A program made the translations under genes and the position numbers. From CAZLYK01 sp964563495 (GTDB taxonomy: Bacteria > Acidobacteriota > Blastocatellia > RBC074), in assembly GCA_964563495.1 (NCBI GenBank), contig CAZLYK010000166.1, positions 1 to 11,497 on the forward strand: a stretch of DNA of 11,497 nt, in the 5' to 3' direction. Positions 1 to 8,455 of this stretch are shown piece by piece (the stretch's first letter is position 1; each line of letters opens with the position of its first letter). Below the pieces are notes generated by a model that worked only from the letters and a program-made list of their open reading frames with translations, had not been told where the DNA came from and did not search any database.

Positions 1-17
1 GTCAATCCTGTCTATTC
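1..17 (-). repeat. CAGGAT-type repeat, partial, after the ATPase gene
   Basis: On the minus strand the bases directly after the TAA of the ATPase gene read GAATAGACAGGATTGAC. The first 13 bases are identical to 11422-11434 at the other end of the window, where they also follow the last gene of an operon in the same orientation. The element is cut by the window edge, so its full length is unknown. It may be a dispersed intergenic repeat or part of a 3' end structure. No hairpin can be judged from the fragment. Confidence 0.6.
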
Positions 18-715
18 TTAATAGTCCACCGGTTTTTCACCATCGGGCAAAAGCATCCCCTTCTCCAAAAATCGGATGGTCGAGGCGGCTTTGGCCGCGC
101 CCGGATCGTGCGTGACCATGATCAGGGTCTTGCCGAACTCTTTATTCAACCTTCCCAGCAAGGTCAGCACATCCCGGGCCGAGGCGGCATCCAGGTTGCC
201 GGTCGGCTCGTCTGCGAGAATCACATCGGGGTCAGTCACGATGGCTCGCGCAATCGCCACCCGCTGCTCTTGCCCACCCGATAGCTGGCGGGGTGTATGA
301 CTCAACCGGTCACCCAATCCGACCAGTTCGAGAGCCCTCCGAGCCTGATCGCGGCGCTGAGATTTGTTGAGGCGCGTCAGCTTCAACGGCAATTCGACAT
401 TTTCCATGGCCGTCAAGACCGGGATCAGATTGAATGACTGGAAGACAAACCCGATATGTGTATTGCGCCAGCGCGCGATCGCGGAATCGCTGAGGGTTTG
501 CAGATTCTGGCCGAAGACTGTGATCTGGCCACTCGTCGGCCGATCCATGGCGGCCATGAGATGGAGCAAAGTTGATTTGCCCGAGCCGGACGGGCCCATG
601 AGCGCGATGAACTCGCCCTGATGAACGTCCAGGTTGGCATCCTTCAGCGCCACGACGTGAAATTCGTCTCGGATATATTCCTTGGTCAGGTTGTTGGCAC
701 GAATAACGACATCAT

Positions 716-719
<4 letters not shown>
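18..719 (-). CDS. ABC exporter ATP-binding protein (MacB/LolD-like family)
   Basis: Cytoplasmic ATPase of 233 residues that would power the two FtsX-type permeases encoded upstream in the same operon. All expected motifs are visible: Walker A GPSGSGKST (42-50), Q-loop Q94 in the FVFQSFNLIP stretch typical of the MacB/LolD group, signature LSGGQ (146-150), Walker B VILADE (166-171) with E171 catalytic, and the H-loop His204. The residue after LSGGQ is Glu where Gln is usual; this is a mild variation. The start is GTG at 719, and the GTGA overlaps the TGA of the adaptor gene by 4 bases, so translation is probably coupled. Length is normal for the family. The substrate cannot be read from the sequence; peptides, lipids, lipoproteins or macrolide-like compounds are all possible for this family. 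Confidence 0.95.
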
Positions 720-2080
<1,361 letters not shown>

Positions 2081-2090
2081 GGTCTCCTCT

Positions 2091-2128
2091 GCCATTGCTC
2101 CCGGGCGCTTGCGCTCGGGAGCAATGGC
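2091..2128. repeat. Near-perfect hairpin before the adaptor gene
   Basis: A 13-base arm (2091-2103, GCCATTGCTCCCG) has its exact reverse complement at 2116-2128. The inner bases continue pairing (2105-2108 with 2111-2114) after one mismatch at 2104/2115, leaving a TT loop. On the minus-strand mRNA it lies 10 bases upstream of the chosen adaptor start and contains the alternative ATG at 2095 within the stem. There is no following U tract, so it is not a typical terminator. It could affect translation initiation or mRNA stability of the adaptor and ATPase cistrons, or be an extragenic palindrome; the function is inferred only. Confidence 0.6.
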
Positions 2129-2158
2129 AATAGTTTGAGGGATGAAAGCTCCTCGGAT

Positions 2159-2212
2159 AAGAGGCTGGATGCCAGGGCTCGCATCCAGCACCTGGCCTCC
2201 AGCCTCTTTTTT
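2159..2212 (+). terminator. Hairpin plus T-run between permease and adaptor genes
   Basis: Arms 2159-2169 and 2198-2208 pair over 11 bases; after one T/C mismatch (2170/2197), 2171-2176 pairs with 2191-2196, leaving a 14-base loop. On the plus strand the stem ends in a run of six T (2207-2212), the form of an intrinsic terminator. It would stop transcription running antisense to the exporter operon, as no plus-strand gene precedes it. On the operon strand the hairpin begins right after the permease stop but lacks a downstream U-run, so it may act as an RNA-stability or partial-attenuation element. A second overlapping pairing (2164-2172 with 2181-2189) competes with the long stem. Confidence 0.45.
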
Positions 2213-3377
2213 AAGTCTGCTTCAATGCCGCCAATATCTCTTTCCTCGCGGCCGAGGCGGCAGGAAAGAGCCCTCCGATGACCCCCATGACCAGCGCAAA
2301 GATGATCCCCGAAATCATGATGCCGGGAGTGATCTGAAAGTCGAAAGTGATCTCGCTGAAAGTCGTGAAGCTCCCGACGCCGGTGGTGAAATTATTCAGC
2401 GGCAGGACGAGCAAACAGCCGATCAGGCCGCCGAAAAGGCTCAGCAACAGCGACTCGATCATAAAGCTGGTCAGGATGCCCAACTTGGAGAAACCCAGGA
2501 CCCGGAGCGTCCCGATCTCGGGCGCTCGACGCGCCACCGCCGCGTACATCGTGTTCATGGCGGCGAAACTTGAGCCGATCGACATGATGATGGCGACTAA
2601 AATTCCGAGAAAGCGGATCGGAGCAGCCGAATTGGTTTGAGCCTCATAGTAAGACTTTTCAGAGACGGCATCGACGTTGAGACGCCGGTCGCTGGTCAGA
2701 TCATTCATGAGCGCCTGCATCGAGACATCGTCGTTGGCGCGGATCAGCAGAGAGCTGAGGCCTTCTGTCCGGTTTTGGTCTGAGGCGAGTTGCGCCAGAT
2801 CGCAGAAGATCTCGCTGTTGGCGGCCGAACGCCCGCCATCCATAATGCCGACGACTTCCCAGGGGCCGCGGCCGAGCTCGATCTTCGAGCCCAGCTTGGC
2901 GATCGGGTAACGGTTTGCCACTCCCTTGCCTACCACTATCTCGCGCCGGCCCGGCTGGAACATCCGGCCTTCCGTGATGCGCACGTTTTCGCGCATGGCC
3001 ACACCGGTCGTTGTCAGACCGCGCATGCTGATGTTGACGCCGGAGGGATTCTCGGGACTTTCAAGCACGATCACCGTCACCAATTCGAGCGAGGCCATGG
3101 GCTCGCCGCCGGGCAGGCGAGCGATCCCGGGCTTGACCTTGACGATCTGGAATTGCTCCTGAGTCATCGAGGAGTTCAGCTCGGCGGATGAGCCTTTGCG
3201 AGTCACCAGTAAGTGCAAGGGATGACCCGTCGAGGTGAGCGAAGACCGCAACCCTTCCACCAGCGCGAAGACGCTCAGTAAAACGGCGACGGTCAGCGCA
3301 ATCCCTAAAGCCGTCATGATGGTGGTCGTCCGGCGCGCAAAGAGGTTGCGGATGTTATAAGAGATCGGAATTTTCAT
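2211..3377 (-). CDS. ABC exporter permease, MacB/FtsX family (second permease)
   Basis: Inner-membrane permease of 388 residues with the four-helix MacB layout. TM1 is at about 18-41, followed by a large extracytoplasmic MacB-type domain (about 45-250, including the REIVVGKGVA stretch and a beta-rich region), then the C-terminal FtsX domain with TM2 (about 255-280), TM3 (about 302-328) and TM4 (about 350-372). The loop RAPEIGTLRVLGFSK (284-298), between TM2 and TM3, is the conserved cytoplasmic coupling region. I use ATG at 3377; a TTG at 3383 would add two residues. Only 7 bases separate it from the preceding stop and no strong Shine-Dalgarno is seen, so coupled translation is likely. It differs clearly from the other permease in its extracytoplasmic domain, so the transporter is probably a heterodimer. 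Confidence 0.9.
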   Translation of the reverse strand: MKIPISYNIRNLFARRTTTIMTALGIALTVAVLLSVFALVEGLRSSLTSTGHPLHLLVTRKGSSAELNSSMTQEQFQIVKVKPGIARLPGGEPMASLELVTVIVLESPENPSGVNISMRGLTTTGVAMRENVRITEGRMFQPGRREIVVGKGVANRYPIAKLGSKIELGRGPWEVVGIMDGGRSAANSEIFCDLAQLASDQNRTEGLSSLLIRANDDVSMQALMNDLTSDRRLNVDAVSEKSYYEAQTNSAAPIRFLGILVAIIMSIGSSFAAMNTMYAAVARRAPEIGTLRVLGFSKLGILTSFMIESLLLSLFGGLIGCLLVLPLNNFTTGVGSFTTFSEITFDFQITPGIMISGIIFALVMGVIGGLFPAASAARKEILAALKQT

Positions 3378-3384
3378 AATCAAC

Positions 3385-4548
3385 TCAGTCGCTGAACCTC
3401 AACGCTTCGACGATCGGGCGTCTGGATGCCCCCCAGGCCGGAACGATCGAACTGATCAGGCCGATCATCCCCGCTACGAGTAGACAGATAGCCGCCACCG
3501 AAGGCGTCACTCTGAGCTGGCTGAGGTCCGCGAAAGTGGAGGGGAGGGTGCGGACCAGGGCGCAAAGCCCGCTCGCGAGCGCTAACCCCAATGCGCCGCC
3601 GATCAGGGCGATGATGATCGCTTCACCCACCAGCAGCCATAAGACGTTGCCGTTGGTGAAGCCCAGGGTCTTCAACACTCCAACCTCGCGCGCACGCTCG
3701 CGCACCGACATGGCCATGGTATTGCCTGAAACGAGCAGGATCGTGAAGGTCACGGCTGAACAGACCGAGAGCAGGATCAATTTGACATTGCCGAGAAAGG
3801 CGAGAAAACTCAACCCAAAAGCCTGTTCGGTCTCGGTCTTGGTTTGAGCCGGAGAATTGCGGAACATGTCGTCGATCGCCTTCGAGATGGCATTGGCGTC
3901 CTCCGGCCGCTCCATCCGAATCACAAATGTCCCGACCGCATCGCGAAAGCTGTTGCCGGTCAGGCTCTCGGTCAGATACTTGTAGTGGAAGAAGAGGCTT
4001 TCATTGTCCAGCGGGCCTTCGTATATCCCTCGAACGACCAGCTCGAGATTGACCGGAAAGATGTCTCCCATAATCGTCAGCCGGTCGCCGATTTTCAAGT
4101 TGTGCCGTTTAGCCGTCTTGCGGCCCACAATGCAGGCGGTCTGTTCATTGATAAACGCCTGGCGCTCGTTCTCGGGCAGCCTGTATTCCGGATTGACCGT
4201 GCCGAATTTTTCCGCCTCCACCGCAAACCGCGCAAAGAAGTTCGCCGGATCCCGCGAGTCTTTATAAACGCCGCCAAACCATTGGTAGATCATCGCCTCC
4301 TTGACGCCCGGCGCCTGCTTGATTCGCTGTAGATAGGAGAGCGGCAGCGGGTTGGCCAGTGAAACCCGGTTGCGGGTGATCAGCCGGAGCGCCTGATCGG
4401 GAGTGGCTTCGGTAAAGTAAAAGGCATGATAGATAGCCACCAGCAATCCCAACAAACATAGGGATGCCCCGATGCTCACGATCGTCAGCAGGCTGCGACG
4501 GCGATTGCGTAGACTGTTCCTCAGGATCAGCGAGAAAAAACGAAGCAT
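3385..4548 (-). CDS. ABC exporter permease, MacB/FtsX family (first permease)
   Basis: First gene of the minus-strand exporter operon, 387 residues. TM1 spans about 20-43 after a basic N-terminus (RNSLRNRRRS). An extracytoplasmic MacB-type domain covers about 45-245 (with the IVGRKTAKRHNLKIGD segment). The FtsX domain follows with TM2 (about 255-278), TM3 (about 302-330) and TM4 (about 349-370). The conserved coupling loop VRERAREVGVLKTLGFT (282-298) is intact. The ATG at 4548 has AGAGGT 7 bases upstream. It would pair with the neighbouring permease, the ATPase dimer and the adaptor in a MacAB- or DevABC-like exporter. The substrate is unknown. Confidence 0.92.
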   Translation of the reverse strand: MLRFFSLILRNSLRNRRRSLLTIVSIGASLCLLGLLVAIYHAFYFTEATPDQALRLITRNRVSLANPLPLSYLQRIKQAPGVKEAMIYQWFGGVYKDSRDPANFFARFAVEAEKFGTVNPEYRLPENERQAFINEQTACIVGRKTAKRHNLKIGDRLTIMGDIFPVNLELVVRGIYEGPLDNESLFFHYKYLTESLTGNSFRDAVGTFVIRMERPEDANAISKAIDDMFRNSPAQTKTETEQAFGLSFLAFLGNVKLILLSVCSAVTFTILLVSGNTMAMSVRERAREVGVLKTLGFTNGNVLWLLVGEAIIIALIGGALGLALASGLCALVRTLPSTFADLSQLRVTPSVAAICLLVAGMIGLISSIVPAWGASRRPIVEALRFSD

Positions 4549-4732
4549 ATGGTTGACCTCTGCCTCTCTTACGACATGCTACATGCTCAATGATAGTGCT
4601 CATCTTAGCCTTTTCACCGATGATAGCCAAGAAAACCGGCCCTCTCCTTCTGCTGCTTGTACCGTAAATCACGAAATTTTCACAATCCCGGCCTCATGTC
4701 CCGACACAGGCAATCCCCCCATAATAATCATT

Positions 4733-4761
4733 AGTATAACATAAGAGACAGCGTGTTATCT
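4733..4761 (-). promoter_or_regulatory. Candidate promoter for the exporter operon
   Basis: On the minus strand the sequence TGTTATACT ends at 4733: a TATACT -10 hexamer (4738-4733) with the extended TGn motif. The -35 position at a 17-base spacing (AGATAA, 4761-4756) matches poorly, which an extended -10 could offset. Transcription would begin near 4726 and leave a leader of about 175 bases before the first permease. This is a pattern-match only. Confidence 0.35.
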
Positions 4762-4819
4762 ATAAAATTTATTTTGCCTGCGTCATGCCGTGCTTCCGGA
4801 TGCGATCTTTGCAGCTTGA

Positions 4820-4903
4820 GGGGTTGTGCCCGACAGCTCGGGGCGCAGCCCCTGAAATGAGCGAACCGGTCAGGGCAAGTCGGAGACTGGCCGGACATCG
4901 GGC
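4820..4903 (+). promoter_or_regulatory. Possible structured mRNA leader before the PDZ gene
   Basis: Several stems can form in the plus-strand RNA. 4820-4831 pairs with 4841-4852 (12 pairs, two of them G-U, 9-base loop). 4866-4872 pairs with 4888-4894 (7 pairs, one G-U). 4828-4833 pairs with 4898-4903 (6 pairs), and 4850-4855 pairs with 4870-4875 (6 pairs); these last two compete with the first stems. A TATTTTT run follows at 4910-4916. The AAGTCGGAGACTGGCC stretch (4877-4892) faintly recalls the 3' end of cobalamin riboswitches, but the rest of that consensus is not visible. I do not assign it to a known class. Confidence 0.3.
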
Positions 4904-5009
4904 GACGGATATTTTTGTCAGAGCCGAACAATTGCGCTGCTGGTCTCGTAGTTGTAAAAAACTAATGGGCATTCTGGGCAGGTTGGGCTACATTTCCCGA
5001 GGAGATTTT

Positions 5010-6041
5010 ATGACCATTTGTCGCGTGTGTTCCGCCGAGATTACCGGACCGGATCGATACTGTCGAAACTGCGGCGCCCCGGTTGCCCCTTTGGTTGCGG
5101 AATGGGATGACACTCGCCGCTTCAATCCTTCTACCCCACTTCCGGCCACCCCACTTCCCGCAGCTGCACCTGTGATGCCTGATACGACAAATCCACTCTA
5201 CGCCCCGCCGCCCGCCGGCTATGGCGCAGAGCAAGGGCCGGCTCCGCTTTACCGGACGGCGTCGCTCGCCAGGAAGCTGCTCAAGTGGAAGTTCATTTGG
5301 GCGCTGATTTTTCTGATCGCAATCAGCTTCATCGGCTTGGGCATAGGGATTGTCATCGATACCGGTGACCGCCGCGAAATTCGCGCCATGGAGCGAGCAG
5401 AAGAGGATGCCGAATTGGTCCGCCGCTCATATCAAGAAGCGGTCCAAAACGCGCTTGGCTTCAAGCAGGGCAGCTTTTCGGCGGCGGAGTTTCCCGGCGC
5501 GCAGGGAATTTTTGTCAACAGCCTGATGAGCGATGACAGCCCCGCTGCTTTGGCCGGGATCCAGGCGGGCGATCTGCTGACGGAGCTGAACAATCAAGTG
5601 GTGCGCAACAACAGCGAATTATCGAAGGTGCTCGATTCATTGCAGACCGGCGGGGAGGTCCCGCTCATAGTCTACCGCGATGGAGCGACGATCAGCTTGC
5701 GCATCAAGATCGGCGACCGTCATTTCCCGCCGCTTCAGCCCAAGACCGAACCTCAGGACCAGGGCTTCCTGGGAATACTTGAATCCTCCCGCCGCTGCTG
5801 TATCCCAGGCTCCAAGAAATGGGGCGTCGAGGTAACCGAACTGCACGTCAACGGACCGGCGGAACTCTTCGGCTTGCGACCAGGTGACGTGATCACCGAG
5901 TTCAACGGCCACCCGGTCAAAACCCCCAACGAGTTCAACCGCCTGATTCGCGCCGTCAAACCCCGCAGCCAGACGCCGGTGACGTTATACCGCGACAACA
6001 CCGAGAAGAAGATTGAAGTGATCATCGGCCGTCGCTGGTAG
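5010..6041 (+). CDS. Zinc-ribbon, membrane-anchored tandem-PDZ protein
   Basis: Protein of 343 residues with an unusual modular order. A small zinc ribbon (C4, C7, C18, C21, as CxxC pairs) is followed by a Pro/Ala-rich linker (about 25-80), one membrane helix (about 95-117), a charged helical stretch (120-148), PDZ domain 1 (about 150-235) and PDZ domain 2 (about 250-340). Both PDZ domains keep the hydrophobic GI(x)AGD or GLRPGD turn (183-188, 288-293). There is no trypsin or other protease domain. The likely topology puts the ribbon in the cytosol and the PDZs outside, where they would bind C-termini of envelope proteins. The start at 5010 is chosen for GAGGAG five bases upstream and because the ribbon begins there; an upstream in-frame ATG at 4785 lies in the folded leader. 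The vicinal C263-C264 in PDZ2 is odd. The exact role is unknown; scaffold or adaptor to a protease is an inference. Confidence 0.85.
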   Translation: MTICRVCSAEITGPDRYCRNCGAPVAPLVAEWDDTRRFNPSTPLPATPLPAAAPVMPDTTNPLYAPPPAGYGAEQGPAPLYRTASLARKLLKWKFIWALIFLIAISFIGLGIGIVIDTGDRREIRAMERAEEDAELVRRSYQEAVQNALGFKQGSFSAAEFPGAQGIFVNSLMSDDSPAALAGIQAGDLLTELNNQVVRNNSELSKVLDSLQTGGEVPLIVYRDGATISLRIKIGDRHFPPLQPKTEPQDQGFLGILESSRRCCIPGSKKWGVEVTELHVNGPAELFGLRPGDVITEFNGHPVKTPNEFNRLIRAVKPRSQTPVTLYRDNTEKKIEVIIGRRW

Positions 6042-6073
6042 TCCGAGTTGAAGCAGACATTAAGGAGAGACCC

Positions 6074-6490
6074 ATGGAGATCGAATACAAAGTGAACCGG
6101 GAAATCCCGGCGGATGAATTTATCGATCTGCTCAGGCGCTCGACGTTGGCGGCGCGGCGACCGGTCGAGGATCGCGACTGCATAGATGGAATGCTGAAAA
6201 ACGCCAACCTGCTCGTCACCGCGTGGAAGGATGATCGTCTGATCGGGGTTGCGCGCAGCGTCACGGATTTCACTTATTGTTGTTACCTCTCGGATCTCGC
6301 GGTCGATCTCGAATATCAGAGGTGCGGGATAGGGAAGCGGTTGATCGCAGAGACGCAGAATCGCCTCGGCCCACGCTGCAAAATCATCCTGCTTTCCGCG
6401 CCCGCGGCGGTCGGGTACTACCCGCAGATAGGGTTTGAGCATCACCCGCAAGCCTGGATTTTGCCGCGAGAAAGGAAGATCGATCGATGA
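6074..6490 (+). CDS. GNAT-family N-acetyltransferase
   Basis: Compact 138-residue acetyltransferase expected to move an acetyl group from acetyl-CoA to an amine. The GNAT core is visible: beta-strand LLVTAWKDDRLIGVARSVTD (46-65), motif A LSDLAVDLEYQRCGIGKRLI (72-91) with the pyrophosphate-binding QRCGIG (82-87), and motif B near AAVGYYPQIGF (111-121), where YYPQIGF resembles the usual C-terminal YxxxGF. The ATG has AAGGAGA upstream. It lies 32 bases after the PDZ gene with no terminator between, so the two may be co-transcribed. The substrate cannot be predicted. Confidence 0.88.
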   Translation: MEIEYKVNREIPADEFIDLLRRSTLAARRPVEDRDCIDGMLKNANLLVTAWKDDRLIGVARSVTDFTYCCYLSDLAVDLEYQRCGIGKRLIAETQNRLGPRCKIILLSAPAAVGYYPQIGFEHHPQAWILPRERKIDR

Positions 6491-6506
6491 AGAGAGGCGA
6501 ATTTGT

Positions 6507-6535
6507 TTGAATTTTTCAGCCCTCGATGTTAGGCT
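6507..6535 (+). promoter_or_regulatory. Candidate promoter for the frd operon
   Basis: TTGAAT (6507-6512) is followed after exactly 17 bases by TAGGCT (6530-6535), which is preceded by TGn as an extended -10. Transcription would start near 6542 and the leader would include the whole palindrome at 6575-6651. The -10 hexamer is a weak match, so confidence is low. Confidence 0.3.
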
Positions 6536-6574
6536 GCCTCGCGTTGTCTCAAATGTAATTCTTTCATTCATCTC

Positions 6575-6651
6575 TAGTCCTCTGTCAACAAAGTTTCTTT
6601 AGCGCTTCCCCCTGGGGGAAGCGCTAAAGAAACTTTGTTGACAGAGGACTA
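6575..6651. repeat. Perfect 77-base palindrome upstream of frdA
   Basis: Positions 6575-6612 are the exact reverse complement of 6614-6651 with a single T (6613) at the centre: 38 paired bases with no mismatch. The outer ends read TAGTCC and GGACTA; the core is GCGCTTCCCCC/GGGGGAAGCGC. As RNA it would form an extremely stable hairpin in the leader of frdA, ending 18 bases before the start codon. No T-run follows on either strand, so it is not a standard intrinsic terminator. It may be a miniature inverted-repeat insertion (the terminal TA pair would fit a TA target duplication), a leader attenuator, or a site that stops transcription from the GNAT gene. Confidence 0.9.
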
Positions 6652-6669
6652 AGTCTCAGGTGACAAGAT

Positions 6670-8412
6670 ATGGACATCTCTTCTCACGATGTTCTGCTGG
6701 TTGGTGGTGGTGGCGCGGGCTTACGAGCCGCGATCGCTGTTTCTGAGTTCAATCCTAAACTGAGTGTCGCCGTCGTCTCGAAGGTCTACCCGATGCGCAG
6801 CCACACGGTCTCGGCCGAAGGCGGGGCCGCCGGTGTGATCAAACCGGGGGACTCATTGGACGAACACGCCTACGACACCATCTCCGGTGGCGACTGGATG
6901 TGCGATCAGGACGCGGTCGAGGCTTTTGTCAACGAAGCCCCCGGGGAATTGCTGCGCCTGGAACACTGGGGCTGTCCGTGGAACCGCGAGCCGGACGGCC
7001 GCATCGCCGTCCGCCCTTTCGGCGGAATGAAGAAAGAGCGGACGTGGTTCGCCGCCGATAAGACCGGCTTCCACATGCTCCACACGCTCTTCCAGACCTC
7101 GCTCAAATACGAAGCCGTCACGCGCTACGACGAATGGTTTGTGACCAGGCTCCTGGTTGACGATGGCCGGGTCCAGGGCGTGGTTGCGATCGAGCTCATG
7201 AGCGGCAAGCTGCAAGCCATCCTCGCCAAAGCCGTGATCATCTGCACCGGGGGCGCGGGCAAGGTCTTCCCCTTCACGACCAACGCCAACATCAAATGCG
7301 GCGACGGCATGTCGCTGGCTTTCCGCGCGGGTGTGCCGCTCAAGGATATGGAGTTTATCCAGTATCACCCGACGGGATTGCCCTTCACCGGCATTTTGAT
7401 CACCGAAGCCGCGCGCGCCGAAGGCGGCTACATGCTCAACAAAGACGGCTACCGTTACTTGCAGGACTACGACCTGGGCAAGCCTTCGCCGACGCCCGTC
7501 CTGCGCTCGATGGAGCTGGGGCCGCGCGACCGCCTCTCGCAAGCCTTCGTCAAAGAGTTTGAAAAAGGTCGAACCATCGAGACCCCTTACGGCCATGTTG
7601 TCCACCTGGACATACGTCATCTGGGCGAGAAGAAGATCAACGCCAAAATTCCCTTCGTCCGCGAGCTCTGCCTCAAGTACCAGAACATCGACCCGGTCAA
7701 AGAGATGATCCCGGTGCGGCCCGTCGTGCATTACTTCATGGGTGGCGTGCAGACAGACATCAACGCAGCCACGCCGCTCAAGGGGTTGTTCGCAGCCGGC
7801 GAAGCTGCCTGCGTCAGCATCAACGGCGCCAACCGGCTCGGCTCCAATTCTTTGACCGAGTGCCTGGTCTTCGGCGCACGGGCCGGCCGCTCTGCCGCTG
7901 CCTTCGCTTCCGAACAGAGAGAGCCGGGAAGCGCGATCGTCGCGCAGGCCCTCGACGAAGCGCGCCGCGTTGAATCGCAGTTCCTCAACAAGACAGGCGG
8001 CCGCGAGCGTCTCGCCACCATCCGTGAAGAGATGCAACAGGCCATGGAAGATGGCGCGGGCATCTATCGGACCGAGAGTTCATTGGCGGCCGCGGCCGTC
8101 AGAATAAGGGAATTGCAGGAGCGTTTCCGCGACGTTGCCCTCGAAGACCATAGCCACACTTTCAACACCGAACTGACGGCCGCGCTGGAACTCTCCTACA
8201 TGCTCGACGTAGCCGGGGCGATCATCGAGAGCGCCCTCCATCGCCAAGAGTCGCGCGGCTCACACCAGCGCACCGACTTCCCCAAGCGCGATGATCAACA
8301 ATATCTCTCGCATTCGCTGGCTTATCATAACCCTGACGGTTCGACGCGGATTGAGTATCTGCCGGTGACCATCACGCGCTGGCAGCCCGGCGAGCGGGTT
8401 TACGGAAGGTGA
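6670..8412 (+). CDS. frdA: Fumarate reductase flavoprotein subunit
   Basis: Catalytic subunit (580 residues) of quinol:fumarate reductase; reduces fumarate to succinate at the cytoplasmic face. The N-terminal dinucleotide fold GGGGAGLRAA (12-21) binds FAD, and His45 in RSHTVSAEGG is the expected covalent FAD attachment site. Active-site motifs are intact: YHPTGLP with H233, TEAARAEGG with E246, the PRD motif with R286, VHYFMGG with H354 and NRLGSNSL with R389. Strings such as GYRYLQDY, MELGPRD and LDIRHLGEKK match E. coli FrdA closely, arguing for Frd rather than Sdh. AGGTGA lies 6 bases before the ATG. It is first in the frdABCD cluster, with frdB starting 43 bases after its stop. Fumarate reductases can also run as succinate dehydrogenases, so the direction in vivo is not certain. 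Confidence 0.97.
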   Translation: MDISSHDVLLVGGGGAGLRAAIAVSEFNPKLSVAVVSKVYPMRSHTVSAEGGAAGVIKPGDSLDEHAYDTISGGDWMCDQDAVEAFVNEAPGELLRLEHWGCPWNREPDGRIAVRPFGGMKKERTWFAADKTGFHMLHTLFQTSLKYEAVTRYDEWFVTRLLVDDGRVQGVVAIELMSGKLQAILAKAVIICTGGAGKVFPFTTNANIKCGDGMSLAFRAGVPLKDMEFIQYHPTGLPFTGILITEAARAEGGYMLNKDGYRYLQDYDLGKPSPTPVLRSMELGPRDRLSQAFVKEFEKGRTIETPYGHVVHLDIRHLGEKKINAKIPFVRELCLKYQNIDPVKEMIPVRPVVHYFMGGVQTDINAATPLKGLFAAGEAACVSINGANRLGSNSLTECLVFGARAGRSAAAFASEQREPGSAIVAQALDEARRVESQFLNKTGGRERLATIREEMQQAMEDGAGIYRTESSLAAAAVRIRELQERFRDVALEDHSHTFNTELTAALELSYMLDVAGAIIESALHRQESRGSHQRTDFPKRDDQQYLSHSLAYHNPDGSTRIEYLPVTITRWQPGERVYGR

Positions 8413-8455
8413 GCGGGCTCGGATCGCAAACCTGATTGATAAAAAGTGAGGTTAG

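Larger units (their letters stand above)
4549..5009. other. Divergent intergenic region
   Basis: No convincing gene in these 461 bases between the exporter operon and the PDZ gene. The left part would be the 5' leader of the exporter mRNA. It includes a tandem ACATGCT duplication at about 4575-4588 and two ATGATAG copies near 4591 and 4620. The middle (about 4720-4772) is an AT-rich island with promoter-like elements. The right part (about 4820-4910) is GC-rich and can fold. Open frames through the region have unnatural, Arg/Cys-rich translations and lack good ribosome binding sites. Confidence 0.7.

Noticed and set aside
2081..2191. N-terminal extension of the adaptor protein to a start at 2191
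   Set aside because: The extra 37 codons run through two hairpins, precede a better AGAGGAG-ATG at 2080 and do not resemble an adaptor N-terminus.
4877..4892. Cobalamin riboswitch
   Set aside because: Only a short similarity to the 3' end of the consensus is seen; the other conserved blocks are absent and the downstream gene has no link to cobalamin.
4785..5009. N-terminal extension of the PDZ protein to 4785
   Set aside because: The segment is Arg/Cys-rich and lies in the foldable leader; the zinc ribbon starts at the ATG with GAGGAG at 5010.
5753..6571. Minus-strand frame (272 codons) over the PDZ and GNAT genes
   Set aside because: It overlaps two convincing genes and has no visible motif or clear ribosome binding site.
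6638..6671. TTGACA in the right palindrome arm as a -35 box for frdA
   Set aside because: No -10-like hexamer lies at 16-19 bases; the position would also put the transcript start inside the coding sequence.
6853..8037. Long open frame (394 codons) on the minus strand inside frdA
   Set aside because: It is fully antisense to a strongly supported gene; the translation is low-complexity, His/Asp/Arg/Val-rich and shows no domain. High GC commonly opens such frames.
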